Below are positions 55,361 to 64,000 of a DNA stretch of 64,000 nt, piece after piece. Each line of letters begins with the position of its first letter. Position 1 is the first letter of the stretch. Both the position numbers and the translations under genes were made by a program. Source of the stretch: Capitulum mitella (lineage: Eukaryota > Arthropoda > Thecostraca > Pollicipedomorpha > Pollicipedidae); contig CP099841.1 in the NCBI GenBank assembly GCA_030062745.1, positions 26,167,398-26,231,397 on the forward strand, given 5' to 3'. The notes beneath the pieces were generated by a model, which did no database searches, was not told where the DNA came from, and worked only from the letters and a program-made list of their open reading frames with translations.

Positions 55361-57465
55361 AAACTAGTGTAGGGTACGGGCGTCCACGCCTCAGTAACCT
55401 GATGACCAATACGTCATGTGAGGGTGTGCTCTGCTCCGGGAGTTGCAGGCCGCTCCAGAGCTGTCGCGCACAAAAGGCAACACCGCGCGAAGACATGCAT
55501 AAACAGCCGAAGATCCACTCAGTGGAGTCCTAGCTTCGTATCAAGAGGATACAGTTATTAATGCTGTTTGAGACTCCAGACATCGTACAGATATCATGAC
55601 GGAGATTTCATCCACGGCGGACTCAGACCATGAGGGCTTCACCGGTCACAGGGAAGTGGGAACACGATCCTACCTTGCAGAAGAAAAACAGCTCAGCGCG
55701 CATAGCTAAAATTCCGTGTGCAGACACATCAAGCACTGTCTAAGAACGCTATGGGATGCATCTTTTCCCAAAACCGCTCTTTGCTTCAAAGAGATGATAA
55801 GTGTCATCAGCCAGAAGCAGATGACAGCTCAAGTTCGGCTGAACCATGGCCTGAAAATTGCGTTTAAAGGCTCTCAGTGCTATGTAAAGGAAATGCTGCA
55901 TCTTCGTCGGCATGTGATATATGCACTTCGTTTGTCTGAAAAATGCAAGTGACAGCGTCTTCAGTGATCAGTTCTCTGATCAGATGCTGCATAAAATGTG
56001 GTAACTTTGTAACCACTCTGATCAGACGCTGCGTAAAATGTAGTAATTTAACCCGCGAGTTATTGATATCGATTTGCACATTTCGTTTTTCTGACACAAA
56101 TACTGAACGGCAAAACGTCAGCAGACCCAGAGTTTCAAGAACCATGCTTGAAAACCACAGCCGCCGTCTGACGAAAATGTTTATCCAGGCCACTTTAGGT
56201 CCAGTCATATGAGCTCATAGCTGAATTACAGGCGCAAGTTTTAGATGCTGTCAAGACTTCGACATCTAACTTTCGCTTTTGACATCGTTTGCAAGATGCT
56301 CATCAATAATGAGAAAAGAAGAAAAATCAGGCCACGCAAGTCACAAGTGACGTCAGCTGAGGTCAACATCGGTCGGTGGCTAGCTTTACACCGAATTAAT
56401 TTAGCCTCTCTTCCGACACGAATGTAGCTATAGCGACCAAAACATTGCCGTTAGAGAGTCGGTTTAGCCTTTTCTCTGATACAAATGTAGCTCTAGCGAC
56501 CAAATTATTGCTGCCACAGAGAAACAAATGTCATTTGTGACCCTGTAATTAACTTCTTATATTCAGTATGATTCGGTATCGAGTTCCCTTTTGAAATATC
56601 GAAAGCAATTTATTAATTTTCGAGGAAGACGGACGAAAACTGGGCGTTTCGGGAATACCCCAGACATGCCGATTTCAAAGTTATATTATGTAGTTATCCA
56701 CCGAAATAACGCAATACATTACCTGCGCAGACCAGTAAGGTTAATGGCATTAAGCGTACATTGGCGTGTGCCTGCTCATGGCGTCACGAAACAGCTGTAA
56801 ATAGCGCACGGCCGAATAGAACAGCGGGAAAACACTTTGAGCCGCTGTAAATGTATGGTTTTCATACATACTGTGCATTATATGGAGGAGGTCTTCAGAA
56901 ACCCCCTCCGATTTTTTGCTCACTATTTCCAGTTTTTAAGTAGTTTTACGGGGTTTGGTCACTTTTCCTACATATTCTTCCTAAGTATTATTTCACATTT
57001 CCATGATTTTATTTTCCCCAGGGGCAGAGCCAGACCAGGTTTTTGGGAGGCACCTCAGGTTGAAAGTAAAAGAAAAATGGCTGCAAAATACGATTTTTTA
57101 TAAACAACTTAAAGTTTTATATTGGTGTAAAGCAAACAGCTGGGAAAGCATTCAAAAATATTTTTGTTGATATGAGGTCACTTCACAAGGTCAACGTAAA
57201 ATTCAAGGTAAACGTCAAAATTCTAAATCTGGTTTTATGTATACATTCTTGACGCTACTTTCCAAAATGAATAATCCGAAATATATATGAATCAGCATAG
57301 TTCCCTCTACTTGTGTTTCAAGTTTTAGGTTTATATCAGGGCGGGCCACGGAACTATAAATGTATAAACTATAAACGTTTTAGTAAAAACGTTTTATAAG
57401 CGTTTTCGTAAAACTATAGAATGTTTTTGTATTTGCCCTTTATCACGACAGCCATCAATAGTACT
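55361..57465. other. Intergenic, one lone transposon end
   Basis: At 57019, CAGGGGCAGAGCCAG looks like the 5' end of a hAT-like element, but no matching 3' end was found. Bases 56441-56515 repeat an earlier short segment (TGTAGCT-TAGCGACCAAA). No gene is seen. Confidence 0.4.
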
Positions 57466-57783
57466 TTAACCCGCGCCCGACTGACGGTCGGCGGCAACCA
57501 CGCTTGACGGGGGGAATGTTGACGGCTCCCTCTAACTCACGAACATTTGGTCGCACAATTAAAATAAGTACATCATTGGAAAGCTCGCGGCAAGTAGAGC
57601 TCGAAACTGGTTTCATTTTAGTTTTGAATAATATGTAAGCCAATTGCGCCCCATCTATGTTTTCTCACAGCCGAGTGCATGAAACTGAGAAGCAGCCTGG
57701 AGCTCAAGGACTGTGATTAATAAAGTCTAGGTAAAGATTCCAGTCCACTGATGCCGGTACACATCTGGTTTTCTGATCTGCTT

Positions 57784-57834
<51 letters not shown>

Positions 57835-58633
57835 ACGTTGAGTAAAAGTCACATTTTCTCGTCGACTACCAGCGGTTGCTATAACCGAACGAGGTATGAA
57901 ACTAACGGAAACTATTTTTAACTTTTCCTTATTTTTGCGACATGAGCCTTCCCATGTAATATTTCTCGATCTCAGTGGTTCTCTTGATGGTTTCCCATGC
58001 TTAAATTCTGGAAAAATTAAGTAGTTATCAATTTACGCAACTGGCGGAGCTTTATTCTCAAGAGTCCGTTTAATTTCAAAATATGACTCTTTTTAACTTT
58101 TTGAGCTTCTTGGTATTTCTCGCAACTGTACGAGCCTATTCACCATTTTCTACATGTTCTGAATAATTCATCGCAATTCATTACATGGGAATGTAATGAA
58201 TTGCGGAATGGCTGGAAGTCATTGATACTTTGCCCATTGACGGTAACTGGATGTCTCTATCACCCCACACTAAAAATGTTATGGAAAGTTCCGTCAGTTT
58301 CCGAGAAAACACGATGATGTGCGTTGAAAATGGGCTTGACCTCAGGTCAATGACCCCCAAAATTCCGAAAACTCCGAGATTGCAGATTTGTTGCGCTTAC
58401 CAAGTTCTATAGTCCCTGACAGTTTGATTGTGATACCATGTTTTTCGAAAAAGTTACAGCGTGCTAAACATTTTGGACGTAAGTCCACTTGACTTGGCCT
58501 AGGTCAGACACCTGACTTGGCCTGAGATCGAGGTACACAAAGCCTGGTGGTGCTGCGTTTGTTCGTTCTCTTGCAATCATGGAAAAACCTCATGAGGGCG
58601 GTCAACCGCCTCCTCCCAGTCGGGGCGGATTAA
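57466..58633. mobile_element. piggyBac-type non-autonomous element, copy 2
   Basis: 1160 bp between TTAA at 57466-57469 and TTAA at 58630-58633. Ends are CCCGCGCCCGACTG and (inverted) TCCGCCCCGACTGGG. It is homologous to 15088-16102. The extra length includes an (AT)n tract at 57786-57829. A perfect 15-bp hairpin with a GGGA loop lies at 58172-58205. Confidence 0.75.
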
Positions 58634-60170
58634 GACAGTCAATTCAGGTGACTGGAAACGTTTGCAGACGCTATGAAATGAAATCGAAGGCATTCCACCT
58701 GTCTCTGACGCCATTTAAGGTCATTTAAGGCTACAGGTCGTAAACTGACCTGATGAACATACGACCATGCCAGTTTCCGCCTCTTCATGTTCCTGACGAC
58801 ACCCATGCCAACATTATACAGTCATTGTAATACGATTTGTAATTCTTAAGTATGAAATGGAAAGCAAAAACCAAATTAAAATATTCCTTTCCGACTTATT
58901 TGCACCCCTGTATCTGCTATTTCCAAAACTTCCTCAATTTCTCTTTACAAAATGTAGTTAACGTCACGGCGAATAAATTGTCGTTTGTTGCGATGAGATC
59001 AAACTGGTAGTTCTCGGGATCTTGGGGTGAGGGTGAATAAGTCCTCCCTCCTCATACGGGAATACGTCCTCGACTTACGGGTATGGGAATAGTGCTAAAG
59101 GTTACAGGATTCAACTTGGCTGTCTCCATTTAAAATATATGTTTATGTGGAGATTTCTGTTTAACACGCGGGCTGGCGGTGAAAGGGCTAAAATTACCTA
59201 TGCTCATGTTTTTTTGCATATAACCTTCGAGCTAAGAAAACGCGAATGCTGAAATTTTGTCCGTTTTCTGCTGGGCTCCTCGTGCATTTTCTCGTCGTTT
59301 CAAATACTAAAATCATTCGGTAACGGTTTTCACTGCAACTCGGTGCTGTCGGAAGGCCGGAGGTGCGGCCGACCCATCGTCGGTGGCGGACGACTGAATG
59401 CGTGTCGTGCCGTAGATGAACACTATGTTGCTTATGTAGTAGGTTCTGGCTAGCTACACAACAGCGAGCCAGCCAGAGCCCCGTTCATAAATTGCTCTTT
59501 GAGGCATGGCACGTTACCTTGATTGGCACATTCTGACAAACAGCGTTCATAAACTCCCCTGTGACGTGGCCCAAGTTACGCCGATAGGTACATCAAGTTA
59601 CCTCGCAGTTACCTCGGTGGGCGCCGGCGTAAGTCTGACAAGTATGGCTGCCTCCCATCAAACTGTGAACAATCGTTCCGGCCCAACACATGTACATCGT
59701 GCTTCCAGCAGAAGCTGCCTTTGTCTCGGCAGCGCAATAACTGGTGACGTTGAAATGGCGTTCGAGAACTAACCCACTAGCATTACCCTTGAGCTGAAAT
59801 TTCGGTTACTCGCGCATGAAGCTCGTACGCAGGGCTCAGGACCGCCAGCTGCAGAAAATTGTTGAAAGTTAGCCTATCTGATTAGTTTGCAATCCGAAGG
59901 CTTAGGAAGCCTGGGCCATGCCAATCGAGGTCGACGAAAACCAAGCGATGAACGTACAACATTACAGCTTCCGCCTTTTTCGTGCAGATCTATCTATCCG
60001 ATCTCGACGAAACTTCGCGTGGATGATAGGTAAGACGAGTGCACTTACACCGAAGCACAAGTGGCTAAGGTTAGGTCATCAAGGCCAACCGACGCCATTC
60101 ATTGACAATGCACCAGCTAGCGCTCGGGTCCTGTACCAAAAGAATGCAACGTGAGGACTTCCCTGCATTA
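58634..60170. other. Intergenic, nothing recognised
   Basis: No exon, RNA gene or transposon end was recognised. A small GC-rich patch lies at 59345-59400. Confidence 0.45.
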
Positions 60171-60178
60171 TCTGTAAC

Positions 60179-60448
60179 CGGTGGCGGATCCAGAGCATGG
60201 TCAAGGGAGCCTTGACATTCCTTTCGTTGAAAAACTCGGAACCATCCTTTCCTCTGACTCCCGTTTTCTAGCGGAAATTACTACACTTTAATTTTTACAT
60301 GAAAGTGTGCTTTAATAAATGTTGATTGTGAAAAATGGCGAAACAACGTAACCAACATCGAGGATAAATGAACATTTTAGGGATACGTTAGGCCAAACTG
60401 CTGGAGACTTGTCCCTCCCTCTTGGCAAATGATCTGGATCCATCACTA
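60179..60448. mobile_element. Probable hAT-like element (GTGGCGGATCCAG ends)
   Basis: 270 bp, with ends CGGTGGCGGATCCAGA and inverted TAGTGATGGATCCAGA. The flanking octamers (TCTGTAAC, TCTGCGCC) agree at only 5 of 8 bases, so the target duplication is weak. This end type differs from the CAGGGGCGTAGCC family. Confidence 0.45.
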
Positions 60449-60950
60449 TCTGCGCCATACAGATTTATAGATGTTTGTACGCCAGATGAAAGTATAAAGC
60501 GTTTTACACAGAGTTCGGCCGCATGTCCGCGGTTATCCAACTGAGATGAAAGATGCCAGCAATGAATAGGAATGTGAACGCTTTATGCTTGACATGGCTA
60601 TTTTGGGTATCTGCATCCTGTTAGCCTGGAATGTGACTTAGCAATTCATTGGTGTGATGTTAGTGATGCATATCGGAACATTTGAAACTATTGCTTTAAA
60701 AACCGTTCACGGGTACGAGTACGAATTCCCGGAAGCCTGAGGCACTCTGACATCCAAGATGAATTCGCGATAAGTCCTTACTACACTTCCATCACGGAAC
60801 ACTGAGATCGACTTTTTTGCAGGATGTGCAGCGAACCAGGCATGGAAGATCATCCCTGATATTATCGCGTTGCTCTACCGTTGCGGTGGAGGATGACTTA
60901 CACCGAAAGTCGGGGAGATTCACAAACATCCGTCTCAGCCTGTCTCATAC

Positions 60951-61196
60951 CTGCACAGGAATCCTCCATTCGGGCAACAGCGCCGGCAGCAACTTCTCGG
61001 ACAGGGCGACCTGCTGCCGCAGGAAGCCGTTCACTGAAAACAGGCCGAGCTCCTCCACGTCAACGCGACGGCGCCGGCCCAGGCCGAGACTCGAGCAGTT
61101 TCCCACACTGTCGAGGCAGACACTAACAGTGTAGCAGAGCGCGGAGACGGCGTACGTCGCCACCAGCGGCGTGGTGAACTCCTCCACGCAGTCCAT
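60951..61196 (-). CDS. Possible first exon of an unrecognised gene
   Basis: From an ATG in strong start context (GCGGCCATGG), 82 codons in phase 0 end at GTGCAG before GTATGA. The protein begins MDCVEEFTTPLVATYAVSAL, continues through a hydrophobic, possibly membrane-spanning segment (CYTVSVCLDSVG), an RRRR cluster and an amphipathic FLRQQVALSEKLLPALLPEW, ending RIPVQ. It lies at the edge of a CpG-rich island, as a first exon would. I do not recognise the family and found no second exon. Confidence 0.4.
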
Positions 61197-61800
61197 GGCC
61201 GCCGTGTGTCGCCTGTCGGCCGGCCACCGCCAATCGTCACCGGTTCTCGCCGCCTTCGGCTGGCCTCCGCGGGCTCTTCTGGTTCTCGAGAGGGTTCTTG
61301 CCGACCTTATGACCGCCTCACCACCCTTCGGAGAACCAAAACGCGCGCCACGCTTTGTTCCGTCGCCCACCGATGGCTTGCCGCTTGGTCGCTAGACCCT
61401 TCGTCACTCCGCGTGCGAGCCACAGACCAGCACTACGGCCGCCCTGCGCAGCGACTGAACTCTGCCGCCCGTGCGTGGCTCGGCTCATCAGCCCCGGGCC
61501 CGGCCCATTTCGGCCCCGCCGGCCAGCGCTCTCACCGATTACAGCGTCCGTCGGCGCGTCTTCTCGCCAGCCAGCGTCGGGAGTGTAGCGTGTGGCGGAC
61601 GGCGATGTCCTGCCCCGAATTGGCCCGCCGTTCGTCCGTCTGCTACACCGTCCCCGTCCGCCGGCCCGGCAGCCGGCCACTCCGGCCGCGGCCCGGCCGG
61701 CGGTTCATTGGCAGGCGCGGCCTGATCTGGGTTAGAGGCCTCGCGCGGACGCTGACGTGCACAGGTGCCCTTTGGCATGGACGAGGAGAAGACGCGCCAT
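61197..61800. other. CpG-rich island upstream of the possible first exon
   Basis: Very GC-rich, with open frames on both strands and no recognisable domain. It could be the promoter and 5' UTR of the minus-strand gene that begins at 61196. No TATA box is seen. Confidence 0.4.
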
Positions 61801-63450
61801 GCCCCTCGGTGCATACAATAGTGGCAGAGTAGCTGCGTCGCCAGAGAGAGGTCGCGATTAACAGAGGACAGATGCCAAAATGCCCTTCGCTTCTTGCTGT
61901 ATGCGTTGGTGCTATCAGTGAAGACAGCGCGAGGAGGTGAATGAGAGATGCCTTTATATCTCTTTCAATTAAGGATGACGTCATGACCTCTTTGTGAGCT
62001 TCCACGGCTGTCGGCCACCTAACGGATGAATCGAGAGACCAATAACCTCATTCTCTGTAACCTTAGCTATCGCTTTGATAATAGACTGTGCATTGAGCAG
62101 TGCAGATGACTCATACAGCTATGACTCAGAGAGCTTTCGTGTAAAGGACTAAAAACACATGAAACGTTTGCACTTGGTGTGTTTTACGATGAGGCAATTC
62201 TTACCGGGAGTGAACCGGGGTTTTTCTCTTTTGATCACCTTTATGAGTGCCTGAACGCTGGGCTGTTTGGGTACCGACTTTTTGTCAAAATCTCATAGAA
62301 TAGGAAAATTGTGTTATATTATGTTATGCTCACTTCAGATGATTATATGGAAGCATTAGTAATGAAGGGGACGTGATCCAGATAAGACTGGCTTTGAACG
62401 TTTTCAGCTGCATGATAAAAGACGAAGTGTTGAAGCCTGTGCAATGCATGCATGACTTCATAGACCTAAAAAATTACGGATAAATGTGCAGATGCCGGTA
62501 TAATTAATAACAGTTTTGCATATTATATGTTATCGTGATATGAATAATATGATACGTAATATATAATGATATGTACATATATATATATATATATATCATT
62601 TAAATGCGTAATGAAATTATAGGAAGATGCAATCGGATCAATCATCACACTTCTAATTAATAATACTAGTCTTAGAATTATATAATAAGTATGCATATGA
62701 TCATAAATGTAACAGTTATGCCGGTATGGAGTTTTCGTTTGATCTCCGATAATAGTAGATCATGTTTTCAAACGGCGGCTGCAGGATGAGCCGTCGGATA
62801 TGAGTCCGATATGAATAAACTGACTGCAACTCATGCGTCAAGAGTATAAATTATACCGTTATTGAGATCACTACGTAAACATCTGCGTGCGGCGTATTGC
62901 TGCCCCTCGCCTTATTTTCATGTGGGGAAGGGGCGATTCGTCCCCCCACATCCGGTAGCTTTTCCGTAACTAACGTCAAACCGTTTGCGTTATCACAGCA
63001 CTAAAATCTCATAGTTTTTCCTACACAACCTTTTGACATATTGCGCCAAAATTTAAATACCCCTCAAACACTAGGGGCAGCTCCAGCAAACTGGAAGGCA
63101 TAACAGCTCACTGCAGTCTCTTCAGCGACAGCTCACTATTTTAAATGTTATTGATGCGAGCCAATATTATGAGAATCCACCATCCGCATCGTCCACAGAA
63201 TGTCCGGTGAGCGCCGAGGCTGCCGGATGCAGAGTACATCATGGGAAGTAATGTGACGCAATGTGCAACTGTGTTCTACGTGCTGAAACCGACTAATGAC
63301 TCAAGAAATGGGCGTTTTCACACGTCTCAACACTAATATGAAGAACGGGTTGTGTAGAGGGAGCATACATAAGTGTCAAGGACGGAGGCAGGAAGTGGAC
63401 GTATGGTGTAACTACCAGTTGAGGAAAACACTGTTTTGTGGTGTACTTTT
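61801..63450. other. Intergenic, (AT)n tract, nothing recognised
   Basis: An (AT)n microsatellite lies at 62577-62597. No gene, RNA or transposon end was recognised. Confidence 0.45.
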
Positions 63451-63500
63451 TCGTTATTTCTATCGATGTACACTACCGCGTACATCGATAGAAATAACGA
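63451..63500. repeat. Perfect 21-bp inverted repeat, 8-base loop
   Basis: Arms 63451-63471 and 63480-63500 are exact reverse complements (TCGTTATTTCTATCGATGTA plus C), around ACTACCGC. The stem is too short for a typical animal pre-miRNA, but perfect. It may be a fold-back insertion or a young palindrome. Confidence 0.92.
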
Positions 63501-64000
63501 CATCATTTATGTATGTTTATGGATCTTTGAGGAGATGCTTACACCAAGAGCTTCGCCACTCCATGCAGTTTTGCAAAGCCTTGCAAAGCGCGCAATCGAC
63601 GGAGGAATGCCGCAAAATGCGCCAGTGGGGGCGCATTCGACTGCTGAATTCGCTCGTTGTGCACTCCGTTGTCATGTCCTGGTATTATATGAAAGGTCGA
63701 GGGGAGGAGAAGGTCCAAAGGAGCAAACTTTGCAGAGTCGTTGATGGGGGTTGAGCAAGGTGACAGTTAATTTCTACTTCTCCAAGATACGGACAAAAGC
63801 TTTAGGTTATTTACTAGCTTATTTACTAGCTAATTATGACTGTTACAAGTACTGTTATTGCGGTTAATTGATTGTAATTTCTTGTTAACTACGCAGCAGG
63901 CGCCTGCAGGGGGCGCATTTACTTGGGGCACATTTAGAGATTGATGCTGATTGAAGGTTAGGGTGGCCCTGAATGCCCTCAATGAAACCCTTCAAAGGTG
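63501..64000. other. Intergenic, nothing recognised
   Basis: No coding or repeat family is recognised in the last 500 bases. A near-duplicate TTATTTACTAGCT word lies at about 63809-63833. Confidence 0.45.

Noticed and set aside
57019..57060. Further hAT-like element
   Set aside because: Only a 5' end-like sequence is visible; no partner end or target duplication was found.

Overview
The window is eukaryotic nuclear DNA, most likely from an arthropod and perhaps a crustacean. Coding exons are short, strongly GC-rich at third positions and bounded by consensus GT/AG splice sites. They sit in AT-richer introns full of microsatellites, minisatellites and small DNA transposons. The species call is inference: one gene is an arthropod-type alpha-2-macroglobulin, the other has Cys modules resembling the arthropod DUF4789 family. 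There is no operon, CRISPR array, rRNA or convincing tRNA.

Region 1 (about 2.3-14.6 kb, + strand) is the 3' half of an alpha-2-macroglobulin-like (A2M) protease-inhibitor gene. Eleven exon positions could be joined by splice phase and by alignment to the family: bait region with its FPETF motif, PDTITSW exon, GFGLS/macroglobulin exons, GCGEQN thioester exon, a large thioester-domain exon and the receptor-binding-domain exons ending at a stop codon at 14618-14620. The spliced length is 2382 nt, an exact multiple of three (793 residues). The N-terminal half must lie upstream of base 1. Two homologous bait exons (2304-2590 and 5002-5285) share ends and splice phases but have unrelated centres. 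Reading phase forbids including both, so this looks like a mutually exclusive exon pair giving two protease specificities. A hAT-type element has also inserted at the acceptor of the thioester exon and duplicated it.

Region 2 (14.6-44.7 kb) holds no gene I can support. It contains a piggyBac-type TTAA element (15.1-16.1 kb), several GC-rich islands, two larger hAT-ended units filled with minisatellite (29.9-32.4 and 39.2-40.9 kb) and a 36-bp minisatellite of about 24 units (34.4-35.3 kb).

Region 3 (44.7-50.9 kb, - strand) is a seven-exon gene model found by phase-consistent splicing: a hydrophobic N-terminus, a proline-rich stretch, a second hydrophobic segment and repeated Cys modules of the G-x-C...GPC type. 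It has 432 residues from the first exon seen; its initiator ATG was not found.

Region 4 (51-64 kb) holds hAT-like miniature elements with 8-bp target duplications, a second piggyBac-type copy (57.5-58.6 kb), one possible exon at 54.4-54.6 kb, a possible first exon of an unrecognised - strand gene inside a CpG-rich island (60.95-61.8 kb) and a perfect 21-bp inverted repeat at 63.45 kb.
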